64,000 nucleotides of DNA, from assembly GCA_964036155.1 (NCBI GenBank), contig OZ038422.1, forward strand, positions 58,985,201 through 59,049,200, in the 5' to 3' direction. The notes beneath the pieces were generated by a model. It saw only the letters and a list, made by a program, of their open reading frames with translations, was not told where the DNA came from and ran no database searches. Origin of the DNA: Diploscapter coronatus (Eukaryota; Nematoda; Chromadorea; Rhabditida; Rhabditidae). A program made the position numbers and the translations under genes. This document shows positions 1 to 10,635 of the stretch, in pieces; position 1 is the first letter of the stretch; the number at the start of each line of letters is the position of its first letter.

Positions 1-2777
1 TCGTCCAACTTGATCCTTGCACTGAGCAGTTGCGAGTCCAAGTCCATCACCACCATTTTGGTCTTCTCACGTCGTTTCACCATATCGAACAGGGTCACGC
101 TCTTCCTCAGGTCGTAGCTCAATTTGAGCACCTGAACCATTTCCTTCTTCAAATTTATCAGCATTTTCCAACACAGACCTTCTCATAAGATTCCTCATCA
201 TTCTTCCTGTTCTTGCGAGTCTGCATCTTCTCTGCTCTGCGACGGAAAGCCACATATGGGTTAACAGTGCCGGAAGCGTCCTGGAAAATCGATTAATCAA
301 ATTTCAAGGAATAAAATTTAAAAAAAAAAAAAAAAAGGATGTATGTGTTCATTTCAATTCTAGCTATGCATCCAGTCAAATAAAAGCCAAGTTTTACCTT
401 TCTGCAATCATTGCGAATCTTGGGGATGAGCCCTCCAATGCCCAGGTTGAACGTCCTCGACTGCATCGCCTTCTGCCTCTTGGTCAGCCAGTAGTCATAC
501 ACATCGTCCACTATTGATTCGTCGAATGCTGAAAGAAGACAATTGAAATGGTGTTTGATAAGATCATTTCAAGGAAGGAAATTGTAGAAGAGGTTACTTG
601 TGAAAAAGAAGTGCAGACAGGTGAAAATACTTTCAAGAAATGAAAAAGATAATGATTGAAAATATTCAGCATTTTGATCGAGCAAAAATCAATGGCTGAC
701 TTACATGTGAGAACAGCTCTTGCAGTCTCAGGCCAGCAGATGTTATTGTCCGAGGACTGTGCCTCGAGCGTGTCGAAGATCCTCTCGAGGACTCGCGGCT
801 CGATGTGCGGTCGCTCTGACAGATACGCTTCGTCCTCACTGTCCATGTCGTATTCGGGCTCTTCATGATCCAGTGACAACCAGGCTGAAGCGTTTTTTTA
901 TTTACTATTTTTTCAGCATTATTAATGTTTCATTGCTTGACAAGTAGAGTCCCCAAATTTCGTCCCTTTGCAAAAATGCGGTTTTGGTAGAAACATGGAA
1001 GTTGGAAACCAAAAATTTGGGAAGAAAACACCCTTCAAACTCTGAATGTCATAAAAGACAGTTTAAATCGCTGATACATTTTATAAAACGATTGTGCCAA
1101 AAACCAGGTTATAATTTTTGTGTCCACGCAGTTTGAAGTTTACCAAAATGTGTTCATTTCAAGCAACGGATTTTTGAGATTAGTCCGGCTAGGAAATTTT
1201 TAAATTTGATTTTCTTAATAATCTTATTTTCAACCGTTGACATTTCTGGCAAAAAAATACCACCAACATCAAATCGCCATATCTACTTGGGAGCTCTATT
1301 TGACGAGATTGATGAACAGCGTTTTCATGTTTTTATTGATATTTTTATAGAAGACTGCTGTCATCAATCATTCCTAATATTTGAAAACCTCACAACGAAG
1401 GAATAATATGTAGACTAGAACAGTGTAGGAAAATACTTTCAATTTTACATAATGTCTGTTTAGTCGTTGTGAGATTTCCGAATTATAGTTATTGATTTTC
1501 ATTCTGACTTACCTTGAACCTTGAGGTATTGATTGTTGGGTTGATGTGGCTGCTTAGGGTAGACCTCGTCGTAGCGCTTCTCGTCGATGGGGAACACCTT
1601 GGGCGTGGGAATGACGTGGTTGTCGACCTTGATGCCTGACGTCGAGGCCTGCTGTGCCAATATGGCATCTTGCAGGTGGGACTCCTGAATAGCAACAAAT
1701 CAATAAATTGTCATGTCATTGCCCGCTTTCCCTTCATCAATTGTTCTCATTCCGAAAGCCAGACAGTCATTGATTTCTTTTTTATCACTTTATGGATGAC
1801 TAATGACCAGTAAAGATTAGAAAAATCCAAAGGAACTCTTTGATCCTTGATAAGAGGAATGAATGAAATAAAGTTCTGGATTTAGGTAATTTGCAGAAGA
1901 AATGTAGCAGAAAACCCAGTTAATTTAGCTCATAAATGTCCGACATACGAAATTTCCGAAAGATCTTTATCAACAATTTTTTCAAGAAAAATTCAACACT
2001 TGTCCTAAAATTTTCGACATTATTTATCCTTGTTTCAAAAGCTTCAAAATAAGCTGTTTTGTATGTGCAGTGTCCAATTACTTTGTAGTACTAGTTACTG
2101 CCTAGTAATTACTAATAAGCACCACTTCATTCCCAGTGTAATTGTATGCGAATCGATATGCTCCCCTCCCTCCCTCTCTGAGTTGGTGACGTCAGAAGCG
2201 GCCTATGAAGTAAACAGGAGAGAGAGAAGGGGAGAGAAAGAGAGACGGCCTCGACTTAAAGAGGGCGCACTGCGGCCCGGGCCCTAGGTCAATCGATAAG
2301 AGGTCCGAGGGGAGGGAGAGAAAGAGAGGAGGAGAGAGAGAAGGAGGGAGGAAGAGGGACAGAGAAGAAGGGAGAACAGAGAAACGATCGATAAGCGAGT
2401 GACCTAGATGATTGTTGACTGACCCACATGCATGTATGTTTATGTGTGAATGTGTGATGCGACAATAATCAACCCCTAACCATGACTGCTTGCTTCTGTC
2501 GGAATGAGAACGTGTGTATTGATTTGTCCCCCTCCGCAGTGGAGAGGGGTGACCGCAACGCGACCGCGTCGCACCCCCCTCCCCTCTGGTTGTTCATCTA
2601 CAAGTTCCAACTCACCATCTCCTCATCCTTCTCCATGCCGGTGGGCATCTGCGCGACAGCCCTTGCAATGGGAGCACACTCGTCCCCATCAGGCAGATCT
2701 GTCGTGTAGTAGACGGTCATGGGCTTGTTGGCATCGATAGCCCTTGCACGAAAGAGCGTCTTCATTTGGCTGGCCAT
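1..2777 (-). CDS. epc-1: Enhancer of Polycomb homolog (partial, 3' end off the window)
   Basis: Chromatin protein, by family the EPC scaffold subunit of the NuA4/TIP60 histone acetyltransferase. Exons read on the minus strand: 2777-2616, 1684-1513, 884-705, 528-398, 280-179, 131-<1 (about 292 residues visible). The start codon at 2777 begins an EPcA domain: LFRARAIDANKP, then QMPTGMEKDEE, then the acidic signature YDMDSEDEAYLSE, then a DPYVAFRRR-like block (NPYVAFRRRAEKMQTRKN) and KLSYDLRKSV. These blocks occur in the order known for human EPC1/EPC2. An acceptor (CTCTCTAG) ends at 2811, so the message may be trans-spliced or have a non-coding first exon. The intron 178-132 is only 47 bp and has a GTCTGT donor. 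The C-terminal part lies outside the window. Divergent from the AAMP-like gene. Confidence 0.9.
1685..2615. repeat. First epc-1 intron with long purine tracts
   Basis: This 931-bp intron holds GA-rich sequence from about 2213 to 2395. The stretch 2307-2359 is 53 purines without interruption on the plus strand. The rest is AT-rich with no open frame that matches a family I know. Mirror-like polypurine tracts can adopt triplex structures and often mark open chromatin near worm promoters; that role here is inference. Confidence 0.6.
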
Positions 2778-3901
2778 CCTGGTGTACTCCCGCACTGTAA
2801 CTGCAGCCACCTAGAGAGGGTAGAGTGAGTAAAGAGGGCAGCCAAATGGGCCGCAAGCAGCAGAACGGCGGACGAAACGAATAAGGGTTCATCCGCCGAG
2901 TACGGCGTTCATCGCTCCGGATACAATCAATAGACAAAATTAGAATATTTCGATTTAGAGCTCACTGCTTCAATCCAATATATAGAAGGGAGGCTAGGCA
3001 CAAGGCAAGCGCCCCAACTGGGTCTCTCGCCTGTCTAGACGCACACTATTTCTCACTGCTATCGTAAGACTCGGGCTAGACGACCAGAGTCCCGGGAAAA
3101 TAGTGGGTTGAATAGAGAGTGTCAGAGAGGGACGATCAATAAAGGGGTAGAGATGCAGAGGCACTCACAGCAGCGGGAAAGAAGGAAAGGGGGACTGACT
3201 AACCCTGTCCCTTGCTATCGCTCGTTGTGCGGGGTGAGAATGAAGAAATCGAAGAGAGTGGAGAGAGTGCAGAAATGGCGAGAGAGTGGGGGAGCGGCAG
3301 AGGGAGTGCGGCTGTTGGGAGGCTGTTAGAGAGGGTAGAAATAGTGGGGAAGAGATGGACAGAGAAGGCGCGTGATGAAGGCAAGGGAATCTCTCTGCGT
3401 GTGCCTGTGTCTCTGACCATTTCGTAAAATCATCTCCTCTTTGCAGTGGACTCTCGCCCTCTAGACCTAGCCTCCCTTCTCAATTCAATGTAAAAGCAGA
3501 AAATTCCCTCCTAATCAATTCTGGTACGGAGCCAATTTAGTGCTCTGCTCGAATTATGCATTTCCTACCTGTCTGCCTCTGTTTGTCCTCTCTCTCTGTC
3601 TGCCTTGCTCTTCGTCCCCTCTTCTTGTATCGTTGCTTCTCCGGTCCCACAACGCTCAGACACAGTAGGACGATCGAGCACTGAAACAAAAAATAAATTT
3701 CGAAAAGTGCAAAAACACAAAATAAAGAACGATGACAGAAAAGTAAAATCGATAGTGGATTGGAGCAAAGCTGCAACGAGAGGAAAAGCTCAAAATAACA
3801 CTCATTCATCCGACGGCCACTGTGCAAAATCCTCGTTTATTTTCGCGATTTTCTTCGGATTTCACTATTTTTCGAGGCGATTTCTTAGTTTTCAGGCCTG
3901 A
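2778..3901. promoter_or_regulatory. Divergent intergenic region between epc-1 and the AAMP-like gene
   Basis: The 1.1-kb spacer separates two divergent starts (epc-1 at 2777, AAMP-like at 3902), so it must hold both promoters. It is again rich in GA/CT runs (about 3110-3410, and a CTCTCTCTCTGTCTGCC block near 3590-3605). Short open frames here on both strands have low-complexity composition and no recognisable family. A TTTTCAG acceptor ends at 3895, just before the downstream start codon, the expected spliced-leader site. Confidence 0.55.
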
Positions 3902-6453
3902 ATGGACAACGAAAATCCAGAAGAAGTCCTGAAGAAGGAGGACGTCCTCGAGGTTCGTGTATTTTCCTTGTTTTTGTCAGGGAAGATGCGAATTTGTAGT
4001 TTTGCGATTCTATTATTTTTCGTTGTTTTCAGGTAATTGAACTGGAAGGCGCGACAGATCCTGCAGGGGAAGAGATCGATGAGGATATTGAAGCAGGCGA
4101 CGACGAGGACCAGCAGAGCACTTCCAAGTAAGGAGGAAGATTGAATTCATTTCGAAAATCTGACGAATTTTTTGTTATTCTTTTCGAAAATACTTGTTTC
4201 TTGTGAATTTTTGAGAACAAATTTCTATAATTCTCTGCAATTTATCCTGCCCATCAAATTCATTTTCGTGATCAAGAGACTTTCATCAGAATCTAGGTTT
4301 TATAAAGTGTCAAAATTCATTTTCACACGCCAACTATCAAAATTTCTTTCGTTCTAGAATTCCAGATTCATCAAACCAATTTCAGCAATGGAATGGACGT
4401 GGAGGTCGTTGACGATGCGCGATTTGCCCTGCAGGCGCATGCCCAGGACTGCTTCTGTCTGGCCATCTGCAACGACCGATTCATCGTCACGGGGGGCGAG
4501 GACGACACTGCCTTCCTCTTCGACATGACTGTTTCTGGTAGGGATACAACTCATCTTCGTCTTGAACGATTTGCATTTGCAGAATCCGACCCAGTCTTGA
4601 AAATCGAGCACAAGGATTCGGTGATAGCGGTGGCTTTCAACCACAACAACAGCTTGTTGGCCACGGCAGACATGAGCGGCAAAATCGTCATCACTCAACT
4701 CAACGACCTGAAGATCCGAGCTGAGGTATGAAGAATGAAATTGCATTTCTTCGATACTGTAGAGGACATATTTTCTCTCGTTTTATTCCTCGAAGACAAT
4801 GTTACAATTTTGAGAATGCTATAAAATTTGACACTGATCATTAATGGCATCAAATATTGAAGAATAGAAATTCACAATCCTCTGAAATGTTCTATTTTTC
4901 AGTTGGAAGAATGCTCCGATTTGGAATGGATCGAGTGGCACACGACCAGCGACATTCTGTTTGCTGGCGACAAGGATGGAATGCTCTGGATGTGGCTGAT
5001 TGGGCCAAGTGGAGTCGCGCAGAATAAGGTAAGTGTTTGCAGGATTCATGAAAGAATTCCCATACTCATTATACACATGAGAAATGAGTCATTGGTTTCT
5101 TTCAGGTATTTGCCTCTGCCGGTCTGCCTTGCACCGCAGGTTCGGTTTTGTCGGATGGACGTCGACTGCTCGCTGGATATTCTGATGGATTGATCAGTGA
5201 GTTTAGCAGATGACATTCAGTATAATTTGATGCTTATATCCTGCTTCGAAGTCTATATTACTTCTAATACCAACTCGAAGTTGTCGAGGTTTCGTCTCTT
5301 CCCACTCACGAGAGTCGATAATCGGAAAGAAATGTATTGATTTTAGGACTGTGGTGTCTGAAGGACCAAACGAGCACAACGATGAAGGTCGACTCTGCTG
5401 TGACGAAGATTGAACGACACCACTCACAACCCATTTCTGCTGTTGGAACTCAATCGGGTAAAATTTATGAGTATGAATAAGACTAACTGTGAGAAGATGA
5501 CTATTTGCAGGAGCAGTTTACCTCTTCAACACTTCTGCACCCGAAGGCACTTTGAAGCGACTCGTCTGTTTCCCTCCTTTGGATGGATCCAGTTCCAACA
5601 AGGTAGGATTTTGACCTAAACTGAATGACATAATGAAATGAAACGAAACTTCGTATTTTTCGCCAAAAGTCTTTTGGAAAGAAACTAGATTCATCTTAAT
5701 TGCAGTTGGCGCGAACATTTCAACAATGAAAATATATTGTTTTCTGCGTTTAATATGAAGAAATTTCCTTTTACGCAAGTTTCTGTATTCGATGTCATTT
5801 TATTGATCGTACAATTCAGAAATTCGTCTCACTTATTTCTCAATAGTTTGATCAAGTTGTTGTGATTTGCAGAACGAGGAGGACGAAGATGTGGGTTGTT
5901 GTGTGGAGAGCATGCAGTTCAGCGAGCACTTCCCCTGGCTGGTGGTCGGTCGCAACGACGGCACTGCCACTGTCTATGAAATCGACAACTCCTCCCCAAG
6001 ATCAATCTACAGATCCACGCAAATGCAGGTCGGTTCTTCTTTCTTGTAAACAAAGTGGCCAAAGTCAATGCAGATTTCTTACTTTATGAAGTGCATAGTG
6101 TCATGGAATTGATCAGCGTCTTCCACTTTGCGAACTTGTTTCAAAGAAACTCTGCATTTCAATATTATTTTCTTTTAGGCGATAGTGAAAGTGATTTGGT
6201 CTTACAAGGGCACAGCCCCATATTTCACTTGCGGATCAACCGACGGTACCGTGCGAGTTTTCGATGCGCGAGATGGAGGACTTGTTAAGGTACGAAAAAA
6301 TATTTTCTCTAAAAAGTAACTAGCGAGAAAATTAAGGAACTTGGAAACGGCGGTGATTCAGTGCTGGACATGGTCGTGCTGCAAAAGGAGCCCCTGCAAA
6401 TCATGACTGCGGGAGAGAACGGAATGATCCGGCTCTTTGAAATTGCACTCTGA
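3902..6453 (+). CDS. AAMP-like WD40-repeat protein
   Basis: Eleven exons: 3902-3952, 4033-4127, 4386-4537, 4583-4725, 4903-5028, 5106-5196, 5347-5457, 5511-5602, 5873-6028, 6179-6289, 6337-6453; 414 residues, close to the roughly 430 of human AAMP (angio-associated migratory cell protein). An acidic N-terminus (IDEDIEAGDDEDQQ) is followed by WD40 blades such as FIVTGGEDDTAFLFDM, LLATADMSGKIVI, ILFAGDKDGMLWMW, TCGSTDGTVRVFDA and a final AGENGMIRLFEIAL. AAMP proteins are cytosolic beta-propellers linked to cell migration and ribosome biogenesis. The start follows a trans-splice-like acceptor by seven bases. It is probably the first gene of an operon with the TFIIA gamma genes. Assignment to AAMP rather than another WD40 family rests on the acidic N-terminus and overall length. 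Confidence 0.85.
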
Positions 6454-6681
6454 AGAAATTTCCTTCCTCAAAACTTGTTACTTTTTCTGTTTTCGAGTTT
6501 CAAATTCTATCATACTTTTTCCTTGTTGAACACTCGTTTGTTATGACAGTTGTTAATGAATTTTTGATTTTTTACAATTAAACTTTTTATGGTTTTCAAG
6601 ATCCGTTTGAATCGGATTGGATATCTGAACTATTTTCAATCTTCTCCATTTTTAATTCATTTGATTTTCAGACCCTCGAAA
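6454..6681 (+). promoter_or_regulatory. Operon-like spacer AAMP to TFIIA gamma
   Basis: Only 228 bp lie between the stop of the AAMP-like gene and the next start. An ATTAAA-type polyadenylation signal lies near 6577 and a TTTTCAG acceptor ends at 6671, about 90 bp later, which is the spacing seen between genes of nematode operons. No start-proximal promoter feature is visible. Confidence 0.5.
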
Positions 6682-7439
6682 ATGGCGAACTATGTGATGT
6701 ACAGGAACACGACGCTCGGCCACGCGCTGCAGAAAACGCTCGACGATTTCGTTCATGAACGTGAGTCAAATTCATTTTTTCCGTAAACTTGCGAGAATTT
6801 TTACATCGTTTACTCGTTGATATCGATGGCAGTTATCGACAAATTGCATATAAAATCTCTTGAAATTGTTCACATGTCCGAGTGATTTTTCTTTCAAAAT
6901 TCTGAATCAATTAGAATTTCGTAAAAAATGATCAAAATATGCTATTTTAGAGCAAATTCCCTCAGCGCTGGCAGAGAAATTTATGGCGACGTTCGATAAA
7001 TCGTTCAACAAAGTCATTTCGACGAAGCCCAAGAACAAAGTCACTTTCCGGGTTTGTTGATCTATTTGTTTAAAAAATGAGAAACGTTTGCTTTCAGGCC
7101 GATAAACTGAGGGCATACCGATACTGCGACAACGTGTGGACGTTCCTCGTGGAGCAGGTCGACTTCAAAGAGGTCTTCGATAACAGAAAGGTTCGGTTTC
7201 TAGAAAAAATATTCTCGATTATTTGAAAGGAGATTTTTACCCACATTGCAATAGGTAATAGAGAAGAAACTGAAAAGAGGAATTGGAAAACAAGATATAT
7301 TCTATTACTTTTTTGTCGAAAGTCATTTTTACTCGAAATTGCAAACAAATTTTCCCTTGCAAAATGTATCACTTTGCAGATTGGACGGGTGAAGATCGTA
7401 GCATGCGACGGGTCGAACAAAGCTTTGACGACGATGTAG
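6682..7439 (+). CDS. Transcription factor IIA gamma (small) subunit
   Basis: Exons 6682-6760, 6951-7051, 7098-7190 and 7380-7439 give 110 residues, the normal size of TFIIA gamma (about 109). Family blocks are clear: YRNTTLGHALQKTLDDFV at the N-terminus (helical four-helix-bundle half), QIPSALAEKFMATFDKS, YRYCDNVWTFLVEQVDFKEV and the C-terminal VKIVACDGSN beta-barrel strand. TFIIA stabilises TBP on the TATA element in the nucleus. The start follows the acceptor at 6671 by ten bases. A diverged second copy follows directly downstream. In C. elegans I recall the counterparts of epc-1 and this gene as neighbours, which fits the order here. Confidence 0.95.
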
Positions 7440-8429
7440 ATGCTCAGCAGGCTGAGGAGCTAATAAAAATGCAGATGCAGTAACGAAGTCGTTAGTCAAG
7501 TTAGTCCCATTCAAAAAAGATTGTTGATGGTTTTAATTGGAAAATAGCGCAATGATATGATTGCTCATTTTAATCATCAGCTATGAAAATTTCTATCGTC
7601 CCACGCCATTTTTTTATTATTAACTTCTCCGATTATTTATTTAGTCTGTCCAGCCTTTCACTGTCAATTCATTCATCTTTATGAGTTGTATAATCTCTTA
7701 CTGTAGACAATTGTCTCTGTAAATATGACACGAAAACTGATTTTCATTCCAGAGAAATGTTTTATATGAAGTTTCGTACATACATTATCATCGTTGAATT
7801 TTAAAAAATTACAAATCTACTTTCTGATAAAAAAAAAATACTATAATTTCAAAAAGGTCCTCTATGCATTTCAAAATGCAGTTTTCAAAAATTCGACAGT
7901 GAAAAATAATTCGTTTGTATTCATTCATTAATTTAATTTTTTTAAGAATCAGTTGATATGAGTTTGTTCATTGAATTTGGATGCCTTGTCCACTCTCCCT
8001 TTCTTTTTCACATATCGAACCGCTTTTCTTTGGATAAAGCTCATCACAAATCCCTTCATAACCCTGGGATTCTGAAACTTTAAAATGAAGTCACCAGAAT
8101 TTGTATAATTCAAGGCTTGCAAAATACTGGAAGGATTACTGAATTGTTAAATTAATTTACAAGCCCGAGGGAAATCTTGTCTTTTTCAATATCACTATTT
8201 TCGAGAAACATGTTGTGATTGTGATTATTTTTGAACGGTATGTCAAATGTCATTTTTTAAAATTGTGTTCTACTTGTATATTAATTTCATATTTTTCTGA
8301 AAGAATAAATAAAAGTTTTAACAGAATATTTTGAGCATTATTAATATTTTATACGAGGTTTCATGGCCTCTTTCAGTACATTTATGTGCATTACATTTTA
8401 GTGTTCATTTTCATTCAATTTTAGGCAAA
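7440..8429 (+). promoter_or_regulatory. Spacer / long 3' UTR between the two TFIIA gamma genes
   Basis: AT-rich stretch of 990 bp with no credible coding frame. No AATAAA is seen near the stop at 7439; the first clear one is at about 8304-8309, and a TTTTAG acceptor ends at 8424, 115 bp later and six bases before the next start. That spacing suggests a long 3' UTR followed by trans-splicing of the downstream gene in the same operon. Confidence 0.5.
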
Positions 8430-9324
8430 ATGTCGTCAAAGAAAAGTAAACATGCGAAGTCAGAAACAACGAGCAAGAGGCCATCAGTGGTCGAAAGGAA
8501 GGAGGCAGGCACGTCAAAGACTGCTGTTGCACCTGCAGAGCCGACCCCCACTCCATCTTCTGCACAGACTCCTCAGGTCTACAGGGAAACCACTCTCGGA
8601 ATCGCTCTCAACAGTGTCATCAATGAGTAAGCTTTTTATTTCATTTGAGCTTCTTAAATTCGAAATTTCGGCAAGTTTTTCTCTTAACACTTCTTTAAGG
8701 CTATTGATTTTTTGTCAGACGAAAAAGGAGAACATCAAATATCAAATAAATTAAGAGTAATTTAATTAATTCATATTGTGATTTCAAAAAAAATCGCGAA
8801 TACCATAAATAGTCTGAAAAAAAAACTTTCAGCTTCGTATCGAGTGGACAAATCTCGCCGGTTCTGGCCAGCCGAATTCTCACGATTTTCGACAGAAACA
8901 TGAGTCACGCACTCCACTATCGCTGTTCCAATAAGGCATGAATAAATAAATGATAAGTCGAAATTGAAATATTGCAGCTCCACTTCCACGCAAAGGACAT
9001 GTTGGCGTATCGCTACTGCGACAGCGTGTGGACGGTGATTCTGAAGGACGTCGAGTTTCGCGACATTTCCAGGAGTTTGCAGGGGATCATTCCCAAGTAA
9101 ACATGACATTTTTAATTAAGGCAAAATGAATTTATTTTTATTATTCTTTCGTTATTGATGAATTTAACTGAAATTCATTAAATTCTACGAGAGCTATAGA
9201 AAAAAAAACGTAATAGTCTCGCTTCTAAAACAAACTTGTTAATTCTATCAAAATGTTTCTGATTTGAGGATAAATTATTCATCTTCATTTCAGAGTAAAG
9301 ATCGTTGCGTGCGACAGCCGTTGA
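8430..9324 (+). CDS. Second, diverged TFIIA gamma subunit with N-terminal extension
   Basis: Exons 8430-8626, 8833-8935, 8978-9096, 9294-9324; 149 residues. After about 50 residues rich in Ser, Lys, Pro and Thr (starting MSSKKSKHAKSE) comes the TFIIA gamma core: YRETTLGIALNSVINEF, GQISPVLASRILTIFDRNM, MLAYRYCDSVWTVILKDVEF and the C-terminal VKIVACDSR. Compared with the upstream copy the core has diverged strongly but keeps the signature residues, and the loop after DVEFRDI is longer. The intron after 8935 needs a GC donor (AAG|GCATGA); the alternative GT donor would put the following exon in the wrong frame. It is a tandem duplicate, possibly a tissue-specific (for example germline) variant by analogy with variant general factors in other animals; that is inference. 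AATAAA signals follow near 9583. Confidence 0.9.
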
Positions 9325-9785
9325 TTTCTCTCTGCCTCTGTCCCGATAGCTCCTGTTCTTATCACCACCAACCCATCACCAATCACCTCACCAACAGTGC
9401 CCTTCCGTCATTCTGATCATTTCTCTACCGGTACATTCGTCTTTATTTTTATTCATATAAAAGTTTAGTCGGATAGTTGTACAATATTCATTTGTTCATC
9501 GTTATCTTAGTTTGTTTTATTCGTTGTTAACAAAGTGATATTTGATTTTGATATTGCGAAAACTTTCGACGTTTGTTTGAATAAATAAAGTTTTCCAGAA
9601 TTTTTTTGTTTTTAGTTTTGCTTGAAGAGGATAATATCTCTTTATTTTCTCTGAAAAGCTAATAAATATGACAAGATATTTACATTTTTAAGAAAGAAAA
9701 CGAGAATACCCATAGTCGATTAACCGTAGGCGCAAGTGAGTAGATTCCTTGTTGATTCGAGTCTCGCGTGACTGATTTGATTGAA

Positions 9786-10370
9786 TTATCCCCAGGCTGG
9801 TGTTGTACTGTAATGCAGCACCAGATGATCATTCGAAACATCGCCACCAGTCAGAGCGTAGCAATCCTAAAATTAAGCTACTAAAAAAATAATTCGAAAT
9901 CATTTGATAAGCCCGAAAAAACGTATTTAACTTTCAATGAATATGGGAATTTCGTAAGAGAAATAATGCTCACTTTCAAAGCCTCGAATGTGTGGTCGGG
10001 TGACGGCGCGAATGTCTGCGAAATGTAGAAGAACAGATTCTGATTATCTTCGAGGGCCATCAGTTTTCGAATCGTCTGAAAACTCCGAGTTTTGACGGAA
10101 TAGATTTCCGCAGAGGCAGGTGTCTATGATTCTATCAAGTCCATTCAATATGTATGTAACAAAATGCTTCCACAGTAATTTCAGACTGACTTTCATTGTG
10201 ACTCGTGCAAAAGAAAATTAGAAGAGAAGTTGAACACAATTTGAAAGAAAGAAAACACCGACCTGGGTGAACCAAGCGATAGTTCTGGTCCTGTCGACGG
10301 CGAACTTCTTCTGTTTGAGAATGGGTGCATCGCCCACGTGCTGCAGCAGAACCGTCACTTTCTCCGACAT
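9786..10370 (-). CDS. lgg-3: Ubiquitin-like autophagy protein ATG12
   Basis: Exons 10370-10263, 10075-9974 and 9866-9786 encode 96 residues. The sequence MSEKVTVLLQHVGDAP, VDRTRTIAWF, the hallmark block QTFAPSPDHTFEALKDCY and the C-terminal LVLHYSTTPAWG end at a glycine, exactly as in ATG12, where that glycine is activated by ATG7 and joined to ATG5 through ATG10. The protein therefore belongs to the LC3-lipidation machinery of the cytosol. A GTTTAG acceptor lies two bases before the start codon, so the message is probably trans-spliced. It lies 266 bp downstream of the next gene on the same strand, suggesting an operon. In C. elegans the ATG12 gene is lgg-3. Confidence 0.93.
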
Positions 10371-10635
10371 CCCTAAACAATTCAAAAATCAATAAAAATC
10401 AACAAAAATTGCGAAATGAACGAAAGTTGAAAATCGGCAAGCGGAAAAGGCAGAAATAGTCAGCTTCGCTGTTTACGGATCAATTGTGCTCTCGATAATT
10501 TTGAAATTCCTCTCCATTTCCCGTCAAAATGATTTATTTTCTGTACATTTTTTTTTACAATTTTGTACATTTGTATAAATTATCGACTAATTGATTGTAT
10601 TTTCTGTGCACACGACTGATTGAGTCTGTTGCAGA
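10371..10635 (-). promoter_or_regulatory. Operon-like spacer upstream of lgg-3
   Basis: Read on the minus strand, the stop of the upstream gene at 10636 is followed by AATAAA (about 10537-10532) and, roughly 155 bp later, by the TTTAG acceptor before the lgg-3 start. No TATA-like or other promoter feature stands out. The arrangement fits polycistronic transcription resolved by trans-splicing. Confidence 0.45.
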
